Below are positions 22,610 through 29,074 of a stretch of DNA of 29,074 nt, piece after piece. The DNA is from Lachnospiraceae bacterium (lineage in GTDB: Bacteria; Bacillota; Clostridia; Lachnospirales; Lachnospiraceae), in NCBI GenBank assembly GCA_017412265.1, contig JAFPYK010000089.1, positions 1 through 29,074 of the forward strand, written 5' to 3'. The first letter of the stretch is position 1. The number at the start of each line of letters is the position of its first letter. Both the position numbers and the translations under genes were made by a program. The notes under the pieces were generated by a model that saw only the letters and a program-made list of their open reading frames with translations, made no database searches and was not told the DNA's origin.

Positions 22610-24022
22610 GTGAAGAATCCGAAGAACATGACTGCCGAGGAGCGGCTGGATTATCTGACGACGGCGCCGATCCCGGAGCTGATCCGGAAAATGTCGGTGC
22701 CGACGATCATCAGCATGCTGGTGACGAGCTTCTACAATATGGTGGATACGGCCTTTGTGGGGCAGATCGACACGCAGGCGACGGCCGCGGTCGGTGTGTC
22801 TTTCTCGGTGATGGCTCTGATCCAGGCGTTCAGCTTCCTGTTCGGGCACGGCTCGGGCAATTATATGTCGAGGCGGCTGGGAGCGAGGGATTTTGAGGAC
22901 GCGGAGCGGATGGCCGCGGACGGCTTCTTCGGGGTCCTGTTCATGGGTGTGATCATCTCTGTGTGCGGGGTGATCTTCGTGGAGCCGATCGCAAGGCTTC
23001 TGGGTTCGACGGAGACGATCCTGCCTTACGCGGTGCAGTACCTGCGGATCATTTTCCTCGGCGCGCCTTTTATGATGGGATCGTTTGTGCTCAACAACCA
23101 CATGCGCTTCCAGGGGAGTGCCTCGGTGGCGATGATCGGTATCGTGACAGGCGCGGTCCTGAATATCGTGCTGGATCCGCTGCTGATCTTCGTTGCGAAG
23201 ATGGGGGTCGCGGGCGCGGCACTTGCGACGGCCATCAGCCAGCTGGTGAGCTTCTGCCTGCTGCTGTACCTGAACCGGAAGCACGCGGCGGTGCGGATCA
23301 ATCTGCGCAAGCTGACGATTAACGGACATTATCTGCTGCACATTTTCCGGGGAGGCATCCCTTCGCTCTGCCGGCAGGGCATCGGAAGCGTGGCGACCAT
23401 CCTGCTAAATGTGGCGGCGAGGGAGTACGGCGGGGCTTCTGCGGACGCGGCGATTGCGGCCATGGGCGTGGTGACCCGGATCATGATGTTTGCCTACGCG
23501 GCGCTGGTAGGCTTCGGCCAGGGGTTCCAGCCGGTCTGCGGGACGAATTACGGTGCGAAGAATTACAGGCGGGTGAAGGAAGCATTTTACTACTGCGTGA
23601 AGATCGGTGTGATGGTGCTGGCGGTCATGTCGGTGCTGGGCTTCCTTTTTGCGGGGCCGGTCATCGGGATCTTCCGTGACGATCCGGAGGTGATCCGGAT
23701 CGGCGCGGTGACCATGCGGGCCCAGTGCGTGTTCTTCGTGCTGAATGCCTATGTGGTCATCGGGACGATGCTTCTGCAGACCATCGGCATGCCGCTGAAG
23801 GCTTCGATCGTGACGCTGGCGAGGCAGGGCATCTTCTTCGTGCCGGCGATCACGCTTCTTCCGATGGCTTTCGGGCTGTTCGGTGTCCAGATCGCCCAGG
23901 CTGCGGCGGATGTCTGCAGCTTCTTCCTGGCCGTGCCGCTGGTCCGAAGTGTGCTGAAGACTCTGAACACAGACGCTTCGGCTGGGAGCGGGGATCTGCA
24001 TGCCAATGAATCCGGAGGATGA
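22610..24022 (+). CDS. MATE-family multidrug/cation antiporter
   Basis: The 470-residue protein has about twelve membrane helices in two similar halves. MATE hallmarks are IPELIRKMSVPTIISMLVTSFYNMVDTAFVG at the N-terminus (given here in part) and GFGQGFQPVCGTNYGAKNY in the second half. Such NorM/DinF-like carriers export drugs or metabolites in exchange for Na+ or H+. The start is GTG at 22610 with AGGAGAG (22597-22603) 6 nt upstream; the ATG at 22628 has no such site. The MORN-protein gene starts 4 nt past the stop, so they are co-transcribed. Whether it shares a transcript with pdxA2 depends on the hairpin at 22553. Confidence 0.9.
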   Translation: MKNPKNMTAEERLDYLTTAPIPELIRKMSVPTIISMLVTSFYNMVDTAFVGQIDTQATAAVGVSFSVMALIQAFSFLFGHGSGNYMSRRLGARDFEDAERMAADGFFGVLFMGVIISVCGVIFVEPIARLLGSTETILPYAVQYLRIIFLGAPFMMGSFVLNNHMRFQGSASVAMIGIVTGAVLNIVLDPLLIFVAKMGVAGAALATAISQLVSFCLLLYLNRKHAAVRINLRKLTINGHYLLHIFRGGIPSLCRQGIGSVATILLNVAAREYGGASADAAIAAMGVVTRIMMFAYAALVGFGQGFQPVCGTNYGAKNYRRVKEAFYYCVKIGVMVLAVMSVLGFLFAGPVIGIFRDDPEVIRIGAVTMRAQCVFFVLNAYVVIGTMLLQTIGMPLKASIVTLARQGIFFVPAITLLPMAFGLFGVQIAQAAADVCSFFLAVPLVRSVLKTLNTDASAGSGDLHANESGG

Positions 24023-24026
24023 TCCG

Positions 24027-24986
24027 ATGAAGGGTAAGAAACCGAGAAGAAATACGACGCTTCGCATTGCCCTGCGCGCTGTGCTGGTCTGCGCAGGGCT
24101 GTTTCTTCTCGCGCTCTTTTACCGGCCGAGGGTGACATTGTCTCCGTATACGGTGGTGTTCCAGGAGCGGGAGATCACGGGAACGTATGAGGGGCAGACG
24201 CGGTTCGGGCGGCCGGACGGGCGCGGGCGCTTCGCGACCGAGAAGGGGGATGTTGTCTATGAAGGCGGCTTCCGGCTCGGGGAATTCTACGGCGAGGGGC
24301 GGCTGCACGATGAGCATTTCGTGCAGGATTTCCCGGGGGACCTGGTGACGCGCATCGGGGTCTACGACGGGGAGATGCTGGACGGCGAGGCCTCCGGGCA
24401 GGCGACGTTCCGGACGCAGAACAAGGCGTATGACTGGTATACATTTACGGGGACTTACGCGCACGGGCTCTGGAACGGGCAGGGGATCCTGAAGTACGAT
24501 GATCCGTTCTATTTCGTGCGCGAGGGGAACTGGGCGGACTGCGAATTCGTGCCGACGGTGGAGGAGTTCTTCCGGGCCTACGGGACGTGGCAGGGGATGC
24601 CTTTTGCGCTGACGGAGGAGACCGCGGCCTGGATGCGGGAGCACGGCGAGGCGATGATCGCGGAGCCGGAGAGCTTTCCTGCGGTGCGGGAGGCGTCCTG
24701 GGAGAACGTAAGCGACGCCTGCGAGCCGGTGAGCCTTACGGGGCTTACCATCGTGGAAAATGAGAGAAATGACGTGCTCTGGGGGAGAGATTTCATGAAT
24801 ATCTGCGCGGAGGACGCCGCGGGGCAGCGGTACCACCTGCTGGCCCTCCGGAGCTTCCCGGTCGGGTGGAATTACAAGATTCGCGCGGTTGTGATCCCGC
24901 TGGCGCTCAGCAGCTATCCGGACGAGCATGCGCAGAAGAGGCCGACCTGGGTGTGCGCGGTGATCGATCTGAGCTGGGAGAAGTGA
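24027..24986 (+). CDS. Membrane-anchored MORN-repeat protein of unknown function
   Basis: The 319-residue protein has a basic N-terminus (MKGKKPRRN), one membrane helix at about 13-33 (ALRAVLVCAGLFLLALFY), and an outside region with MORN-like repeats (ITGTYEGQTRFGRPDGRGRF; VYEGGFRLGEFYGEGRL; VYDGEMLDGEASGQATF; FTGTYAHGLWNGQGIL). An unrecognised C-terminal region of about 150 residues ends in a beta-rich WVCAVIDLSWEK. MORN repeats in bacteria often contact membranes or serve as scaffolds; no activity can be given. I chose the ATG at 24027, 8 nt after GGAGG (24014-24018), rather than ATGs at 24000 or 24006 inside the MATE gene. Tight coupling to MATE suggests a role linked to the exporter or cell envelope. 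Confidence 0.75.
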   Translation: MKGKKPRRNTTLRIALRAVLVCAGLFLLALFYRPRVTLSPYTVVFQEREITGTYEGQTRFGRPDGRGRFATEKGDVVYEGGFRLGEFYGEGRLHDEHFVQDFPGDLVTRIGVYDGEMLDGEASGQATFRTQNKAYDWYTFTGTYAHGLWNGQGILKYDDPFYFVREGNWADCEFVPTVEEFFRAYGTWQGMPFALTEETAAWMREHGEAMIAEPESFPAVREASWENVSDACEPVSLTGLTIVENERNDVLWGRDFMNICAEDAAGQRYHLLALRSFPVGWNYKIRAVVIPLALSSYPDEHAQKRPTWVCAVIDLSWEK

Positions 24987-25039
24987 CTCGGCCGCCGGCC
25001 GGAAGCGGAGAATTGCCTGACAGATTCCGCAAAATCTAA

Positions 25040-25068
25040 TTGCATATGGATTGCAGTTGTGGTAAACT
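25040..25068 (+). promoter_or_regulatory. thiT promoter
   Basis: TTGCAT (25040-25045), 17 bp, TAAACT (25063-25068), with an extended -10 TG at 25060-25061. Predicted transcription starts just before the riboswitch. Confidence 0.72.
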
Positions 25069-25081
25069 TACGATCGTAATC

Positions 25082-25160
25082 AAGCTAGGGGGGCCCGGAA
25101 GGGCTGAGACGAAAGAGACCCTTATCACCTGATCCGGATCATACCGGCGTAGGGAAGCTG
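25082..25160 (+). promoter_or_regulatory. TPP (THI-box) riboswitch
   Basis: The conserved THI-box core is present: GGGCTGAGA (25111-25119), GACCCTTATCACCTGATC (from 25127) and the 3' block ATACCGGCGTAGGGAAGCT (25141-25159). The flanking AGCT at each end can close stem P1. It senses thiamine pyrophosphate and represses the thiamine transporter gene 69 nt downstream. Confidence 0.96.
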
Positions 25161-25197
25161 ATCTCGACTGTGCCTGACGTGCAGACGTTCTCTTTCG

Positions 25198-25228
25198 CCT
25201 CCTGTCCCATGAGAAGGAGGTATTTTTT
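25198..25228 (+). promoter_or_regulatory. Riboswitch expression platform masking the thiT ribosome site
   Basis: CCTCCT (25198-25203) is an exact complement of AGGAGG (25215-25220), the thiT Shine-Dalgarno, which lies 8 nt before the ATG. Pairing would hide the ribosome site. The same hairpin is followed by TATTTTTT (25221-25228), so it could also act as a terminator. TTCTC (25188-25192) can pair with GAGAA (25211-25215) to extend or compete with it. Confidence 0.75.
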
Positions 25229-25888
25229 ATGTCATTTTTTGTCACAGAGAGTGAAGGAGCCTATTATCCGACAACGGCAGGAATGATCGCGCTGGTCGTG
25301 CTCATGCTGGCGGTTCTCGCGCTGGGAGCGTATCTCACGAATCGCGGGAAGGAGAAGAAGACGCCGACGAAGCAGCTGGTCTACATGGCGGTTGCGATGG
25401 CTCTTGCGTTCGTCGCTTCGAGCCTGAAGCTGTTCCGCGCGCCGATGGGCGGCTCGGTCACGCTTTTCTCCATGTTCTTCCTCACGCTGATCGGCTACTG
25501 GTTCGGATTCTCGGCCGGCGTGATGACCGGAGTGGCCTACGGCCTGCTGCAGATGATGATTGATCCTTATATCATCAGTGTGCCGCAGCTGCTCTGCGAT
25601 TATATCCTGGCGTTCGGCGCGATGGGACTCTCCGGCCTGTTCTCGAACAAGAAGAACGGCCTCATCACCGGATATCTGGCGGGCATCCTCGGAAGATTTT
25701 TCTTCGCATTCCTCTCGGGTGTGATTTTCTTCAGCATGTATGCGCCGGAAGGCATGAACCCTGCGGTCTATTCCTTCCTCTACAACGGTTCTTACATCGC
25801 GGCCGAAGCCGTGCTGACACTGATCGTGCTGGCGATCCCCGCGGTGAGAAATGCGCTCGCGCAGATCAAGAGAAGCGCGACGGCCTGA
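25229..25888 (+). CDS. thiT: ECF thiamine transporter S-component
   Basis: The 219-residue protein has an N-terminal helix plus six membrane segments of the ThiT fold. The segment FRAPMGGSVTLFSMFFLTLIGYWFGF (given in part) and GVAYGLLQMMIDPYIISVPQLLCDY hold the conserved thiamine-binding loop features of ThiT. It works with a shared ECF energising module (EcfA/A'/T) encoded elsewhere to take up thiamine. An extra N-terminal 25-45 residue membrane segment makes it slightly longer than Lactococcus ThiT (about 182). The TPP riboswitch upstream confirms the substrate. Confidence 0.95.
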   Translation: MSFFVTESEGAYYPTTAGMIALVVLMLAVLALGAYLTNRGKEKKTPTKQLVYMAVAMALAFVASSLKLFRAPMGGSVTLFSMFFLTLIGYWFGFSAGVMTGVAYGLLQMMIDPYIISVPQLLCDYILAFGAMGLSGLFSNKKNGLITGYLAGILGRFFFAFLSGVIFFSMYAPEGMNPAVYSFLYNGSYIAAEAVLTLIVLAIPAVRNALAQIKRSATA

Positions 25889-25908
25889 TCCGGCCGGGCG
25901 GGAAGTTT

Positions 25909-25940
25909 GCCTTGCAGGCAGGTTAAAAATTTTGTATACT
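25909..25940 (+). promoter_or_regulatory. kdgK promoter with embedded uronate-type motif
   Basis: TTGCAG (25912-25917), 17 bp, TATACT (25935-25940). The -35 lies inside GCCTTGCAGGC (25909-25919), the same 11-mer that is present in the uxaB leader (8473-8483). A regulator bound there would cover the -35. Confidence 0.65.
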
Positions 25941-25942
25941 AA

Positions 25943-25967
25943 GGGGTGATGGTGATCACATCACCCC
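25943..25967 (+). promoter_or_regulatory. 25-bp inverted repeat at the kdgK transcription start
   Basis: GGGGTGATG (25943-25951) and CATCACCCC (25959-25967) are perfect complements. The centre is GTGATCAC (25952-25959), itself a palindrome. It covers the predicted +1. It can act as an operator or as a leader hairpin; a thiT terminator is less likely because only TGTTCATTTGTT follows. Confidence 0.6.
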
Positions 25968-26016
25968 TGTTCATTTGTTAAGAAGTATCATGACTGAGAT
26001 TATAAGGAGCAAGACG

Positions 26017-27114
26017 ATGGAACTGAATCTGAGACCCAAGAATGAGTGTGCGTTTGATGCGGTATCTTTAGGCGAGATCATGCTGCGGCTGGACCCGGGC
26101 GAGGGCAGAATCCGTACGGCCAGATCCTTCCGCGTGTGGGAAGGCGGCGGAGAGTACAATGTGGTGCGCGGCCTGCGCAAGTGCTTCGGCATGAAGACCG
26201 CGGTGATCACGGCCTTCGCGGACAATGAGGTCGGCAAGCTGCTCGAGGATTTCATCTGCCAGGGCGGCGTGGACACGTCTCTGATCAAGTGGGTCAAGAC
26301 CGACGGTATCGGCCGGATCTGCCGGAACGGCTTAAACTTCACCGAGCGCGGATTCGGTATCCGCGGCGCGGTCGGATGCTCGGACCGTGCGAACACGGCG
26401 ATCTCCAAGATGCGTCCGGAGGATTTTGATTTTGACTATATCTTCGGCACCCTGGGTGTCCGGTGGCTGCACACGGGCGGCATCTACGCGGCTCTCTCGG
26501 AGCAGTCCTGCGAGACGGTCGTCGCGGCGATCAAGACCGCGAAGAAGTACAGAACCGTGGTTTCTTATGACCTGAACTACCGTCCTTCCATGTGGAGCGC
26601 GATCGGCGGCCTCGAGAAGGCACAGGAAGTGAACAAAGAGATCGCGAAGTATGTGGACGTCATGATCGGCAACGAGGAAGACTTCACGGCCTGCCTCGGA
26701 TTTGAGATCGAGGGAAATGACGCGAACTTAAAGGAGCTCAACCTCGAGGGCTACAAGAAGATGATCGGCGAGGCCGCGAAGACCTATCCGAATTTCAAGG
26801 TGGTCGCGACCACGCTGCGCACGGTCCGGACCGCGACGGTCAATGACTGGAGCGCGATCTGCTGGGCCGACGGAGAGATCTACAAGGCCAAGGATTACAA
26901 GGGTCTGGAGATCATGGACCGCGTGGGCGGCGGTGATTCGTTCGCGTCCGGCCTGATCTACGGACTGATGAGCGGGTTTGATCCGGAGACCGCGGTCAAT
27001 TACGGCGCGGCGCACGGGGCTCTTGCGATGACCACGCCGGGTGATACGTCGATGGCGAGCAAGAAGGAAGTTGAAGCGATCGTCGGCGGTGCCGGCGCGC
27101 GAGTTCAGAGATAA
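26017..27114 (+). CDS. kdgK: 2-keto-3-deoxygluconate kinase (PfkB family)
   Basis: The 365-residue protein is a ribokinase-fold sugar kinase of the clostridial KdgK group. Features are SLGEIMLRLDPGEGRIRTA at the start, WEGGGEYNVVRGLRKCFG (sugar-binding), SYDLNYRPSMW, and the catalytic DRVGGGDSFASGL (GGGD 304-307, base Asp307). It phosphorylates 2-keto-3-deoxy-D-gluconate to KDPG, the step after UxaA. It is slightly longer than E. coli KdgK (309). The ATG at 26017 has AAGGAGC (26003-26009) 7 nt upstream; the frame is open to 25975 but the extra 14 codons lie in the leader. It has its own promoter and operator-like dyad. Confidence 0.88.
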   Translation: MELNLRPKNECAFDAVSLGEIMLRLDPGEGRIRTARSFRVWEGGGEYNVVRGLRKCFGMKTAVITAFADNEVGKLLEDFICQGGVDTSLIKWVKTDGIGRICRNGLNFTERGFGIRGAVGCSDRANTAISKMRPEDFDFDYIFGTLGVRWLHTGGIYAALSEQSCETVVAAIKTAKKYRTVVSYDLNYRPSMWSAIGGLEKAQEVNKEIAKYVDVMIGNEEDFTACLGFEIEGNDANLKELNLEGYKKMIGEAAKTYPNFKVVATTLRTVRTATVNDWSAICWADGEIYKAKDYKGLEIMDRVGGGDSFASGLIYGLMSGFDPETAVNYGAAHGALAMTTPGDTSMASKKEVEAIVGGAGARVQR

Positions 27115-27131
27115 TGTGCGATAGAGGCGCC

Positions 27132-27191
27132 GAAACAGAACCGGAAAGGGCACGCGTGCTTGCACGTGAGCGCCCTTTCCGGTTCTGTTTC
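27132..27191. terminator. 20-bp palindromic terminator after kdgK
   Basis: GAAACAGAACCGGAAAGGGC (27132-27151) and its exact complement (27172-27191) form a perfect 20-bp stem, with an inner CGTGC/GCACG hairpin (27155-27166). The distal part of each arm is A/T-rich, and it begins 18 nt after the kdgK stop. A separate T-run is lacking, so termination efficiency is uncertain. Confidence 0.75.
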
Positions 27192-27197
27192 AGGGCT

Positions 27198-27245
27198 GGC
27201 TCGAAAAGCGAGCAACTCGAGCCTACGCCTGCAGGGCGGCTACGC
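27198..27245. repeat. GC-rich extragenic repeat, related to the 5' end repeats
   Basis: GGCTCGA (27198-27204) pairs with TCGAGCC (27217-27223) and encloses AAAGCGAGCAAC. The block GCGAGCAACTCGAGCC resembles GGAGCAACGCGACCGAGCC of the repeat at 111. It may be another diverged copy of the same dispersed element. Confidence 0.35.
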
Positions 27246-27319
27246 ATCGCGCGGCCTTCTTTTGTTTTGACTGACCGACACTGATGATGAGATTTTGAAA
27301 AGAGAATGGGGCAAATGAT

Positions 27320-27445
27320 ATGAACCGAAGATGGATGCGTGTATTGGCGCTGATGTTGGCGGTTATTCTTGTCGTTGTTGATATGCCGTGGAAAGCGTAT
27401 GCCGACGAGGAACTGCTGCCTGCCTGTGAGATTCAGACCGGTTAG
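27320..27445 (+). pseudogene. Truncated secreted-protein gene (signal peptide remnant)
   Basis: An ATG at 27320 opens 41 codons. The first 28 residues form a complete Sec signal peptide (MNRRWMRVLALMLAVILVVV, then cleavage after AYA). Only 13 residues follow (DEELLPACEIQTG) before TAG at 27443-27445. GAGAATGGGG lies upstream as a modest ribosome site. A secreted 13-residue product is possible, but the usual reading is the 5' end of a large exported protein whose body has been lost. No continuation was found in the three frames up to the next gene. Confidence 0.55.
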
Positions 27446-27470
27446 TCCTAGTTGTATGAATACGATTCGT

Positions 27471-27500
27471 TTGACATCCGTTATCTTTGATTATTATTAA
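27471..27500 (+). promoter_or_regulatory. Promoter of the propeller-DMP19-like gene
   Basis: TTGACA (27471-27476), 18 bp, TATTAA (27495-27500) within an AT-rich segment. The leader is about 55 nt to the ATG at 27562. Confidence 0.55.
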
Positions 27501-27561
27501 GGTTTATTCTTGTGAAAGCAGATGCACTTGTTAGGTAAGCAGCAAAGCAGGAGAATTGAAG

Positions 27562-29025
27562 ATGATAATGGAGATAAAAAAAGGCGCTTATGAGATGTTG
27601 CTTTCCGGGGATCAGTCATCACTGTATTTCTCTTCTGCCAGAGCAGTCTTCGAACTATCGCTGGAAAACATGAGTATCCTGAGATCAGAAAGAGTTGCAA
27701 ATGTATGCAAAATGATTGAACTCGACCGAGACACCTTGATGCTCATAAATACAACTGGCCAGTTGTTTATATGGAACTGTGAAGGGGTCAGGAAGATAAA
27801 CAGAATACCTGTAAAAGACTGGACCGAGGGGTCGTTTTTCTGTTTTGGCGAAAAGCATGTAATTGCAGGAAGCCGAACTGGTATCTGGCGGTACAATATC
27901 ATAACGGGAGAATGTAAAAAGATTTTTCGACTTAAAGAAGAGGAGTTTCTTGAAATAATCTCTGTTGACCGGCAAACTATATGGTTTATTTTATCACGAG
28001 TACATGGGCTGTATTCGCTGCACTTATATAGGATAGACGATGATGGAAGAATAATAAACCACTCTGTTACACGGAAGATTGATACGTGGTGGATGAACGG
28101 ATATGCAACTGATCAGCGAGGAGATTGGTGGGTCGGAGTAAGTGATAGAGATGGATTAATTAAACACCAACGGATCTATTGCTTTGGAGAAAATGGAGAG
28201 ACAATCCGTGTCATAGATGATTTTACAGGGCATGACAGTGTGCATTTTATTGCGGCAAATGAGGATTATCTGGCATGTGTCTGTGTGTATGAGTCGGGGG
28301 AAAAAGAAGCCGGCGTCCTGCTTATTCATAAAGAGACGGGCAGGGTCGTGAAAGAATTTGATAATGAGTTCCTCACCAAGACCGTGAAGGACGGTATTAA
28401 TCCGCCTACGATGTGCCTTTTCCTGCCGGGGAACAGGATCGCGATCGGTTCCTGGAACAGGCTGTGGATTGTGTCGTATAAGGATGAAGGCAAGGATGCT
28501 CAAACGGTTGACAAGTCAGAGCCAGAACAGCATTCATCCTCGCCAGAGCAGCCAAAGGTTCTGAAGACATCCGAAAGAAAGACAGAAGCAAAAGGTTTGA
28601 AGGCCCTTTCAGCTGATGAGAGAAAGAAGCAATTTGATGTGGTCCTTGCTGCATGGAGAAACGAAGAATCGGCAGACCGCTGTCAGATGAACGAAGAGCA
28701 GGCATGGAAATGGATTGCTGCATTTGATGCGGATGTGCTAACCGGGGACTTCGAGCTGTTTGTAGAGAACCACGGTATCTTGCAGTTAATGGCAGTGAGA
28801 CAGGCATTTCAGGCGGTTGGCCTTAGCACTTTTTCAGAACTGATCGAGAGTTATGTCGAGCTCATGGGCTTAGCGCTTCGTGATCCGGATCCCGACCATG
28901 GATGCAGCGATGGTGATGATGACAGCGAAGAGGAACACTATGATTTTTGCGAGGTGTATGCAGAATTGAGGGAGGAAGAAGAATTAGAAGAGAAACTTCG
29001 GCCATTTGCAGATCATATCATCTGA
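27562..29025 (+). CDS. Propeller-like protein with C-terminal DMP19/DUF4375-like domain
   Basis: The 487-residue protein has no signal peptide or membrane helix, so it should be cytoplasmic. Residues 1-310 are beta-rich with repeating W/G-D motifs (TGQLFIWNCEG, AGSRTGIWRYNI, TDQRGDWWVGVSDRDG, GNRIAIGSWNRLWIV), as in beta-propellers. A Ser/Glu/Lys-rich linker spans about 310-345. The C-terminus contains AAFDADVLTGDFELFVENHG, AVRQAFQAVGLSTFSELIES and a very acidic tail, which resemble DMP19/DUF4375 proteins; some of these are DNA mimics, others unstudied. Function is unknown. The ATG at 27562 has AGGAG (27549-27553) 8 nt upstream, better than the TTG at 27556. The first 800 nt are AT-rich with rare codons, while 28365-28475 is abruptly GC-rich, suggesting mosaic origin or transfer. 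Confidence 0.65.
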   Translation: MIMEIKKGAYEMLLSGDQSSLYFSSARAVFELSLENMSILRSERVANVCKMIELDRDTLMLINTTGQLFIWNCEGVRKINRIPVKDWTEGSFFCFGEKHVIAGSRTGIWRYNIITGECKKIFRLKEEEFLEIISVDRQTIWFILSRVHGLYSLHLYRIDDDGRIINHSVTRKIDTWWMNGYATDQRGDWWVGVSDRDGLIKHQRIYCFGENGETIRVIDDFTGHDSVHFIAANEDYLACVCVYESGEKEAGVLLIHKETGRVVKEFDNEFLTKTVKDGINPPTMCLFLPGNRIAIGSWNRLWIVSYKDEGKDAQTVDKSEPEQHSSSPEQPKVLKTSERKTEAKGLKALSADERKKQFDVVLAAWRNEESADRCQMNEEQAWKWIAAFDADVLTGDFELFVENHGILQLMAVRQAFQAVGLSTFSELIESYVELMGLALRDPDPDHGCSDGDDDSEEEHYDFCEVYAELREEEELEEKLRPFADHII

Positions 29026-29074
29026 CGGATGGTTGAGTTGATTTCACCAGATGAAGTAATATGTATCTGCAGAA

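Larger units (their letters stand above)
27115..27561 (+). other. Intergenic region after kdgK with broken gene
   Basis: This 447-nt region holds the kdgK terminator, a GC-rich repeat-like patch (27198-27245), a 41-codon signal-peptide frame (27320-27445) and an AT-rich promoter for the last gene. The shift from GC-rich to AT-rich sequence near 27450 is conspicuous. Confidence 0.6.

Noticed and set aside
21194..23341. 715-codon open frame on the minus strand opposite pdxA2 and the MATE gene
   Set aside because: It runs antisense through three confidently identified genes, is Arg/His-rich, lacks a ribosome site and shows no family motif. GC-rich codon bias of the real genes creates such frames.

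Overview
The window reads as chromosomal DNA of a moderately GC-rich Firmicute, most likely a Lachnospiraceae-type gut Clostridium. The grounds are strong GGAGG ribosome sites, simple sigma-A-like promoters, GC-rich hairpins followed by T-runs, an ECF thiamine S-component behind a TPP riboswitch, a secreted CAP protein with choline-binding-type repeats, and uronate and threonate catabolic genes. This placement is inference; no rRNA or other phylogenetic marker is present. There is no transposase, integrase, phage gene or CRISPR array.

Layout. 1-277 holds GC-rich extragenic repeats and a weak promoter. 278-2428 is a secreted CAP protein with a 60-bp coding repeat array. 2648-6312 is a run of five plus-strand genes: HAD phosphatase, ADP-dependent-kinase-like sugar kinase, ProX-type Ala/Pro-tRNA editing protein, short MazG and HD-domain hydrolase. 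It is closed by a long perfect palindromic terminator. 6698-8311 is ATP-dependent PEP carboxykinase behind a promoter loaded with inverted repeats. 8557-11611 is uxaB-uxaA (uronate catabolism). 11612-12305 is a mostly non-coding stretch ending in an isolated tRNA-Trp. 12338-13408 holds a small zinc-ribbon membrane protein and a methyltransferase. On the minus strand, 17378-14403 is response regulator, histidine kinase and SEC-C methionine aminopeptidase in one apparent operon, followed by a TauE/SafE permease (14235-13501). 17693-18667 is an aldo/keto reductase. 20009-19050 (minus, PfkB kinase) and 20202-22531 (plus, DUF1537 kinase and PdxA2 dehydrogenase) diverge from a shared promoter region. 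22610-24986 is a MATE exporter and a MORN-repeat membrane protein. 25082-25888 is the TPP riboswitch and thiT. 26017-27114 is kdgK. The last 2 kb is a less ordered, AT-richer area with a signal-peptide gene that stops after 41 codons and a 487-residue fusion of a propeller-like region and a DMP19/DUF4375-like domain.

How the genes fit together. UxaB, UxaA and KdgK give three consecutive steps of galacturonate use (tagaturonate to altronate to 2-keto-3-deoxygluconate to KDPG). They lie in two separate loci that share an 11-bp near-palindrome in their control regions. The DUF1537 kinase and PdxA2 are the known pair for 4-carbon sugar acids (threonate or erythronate to DHAP). ProX, MazG and the HD protein look like a housekeeping or sanitation cluster. 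The most unusual items are the propeller-DMP19-like fusion next to a broken secreted-protein gene, the ADP-kinase-like enzyme paired with a phosphatase, the dense set of inverted repeats at the pckA promoter, and a poly-aspartate extracellular loop in the histidine kinase.
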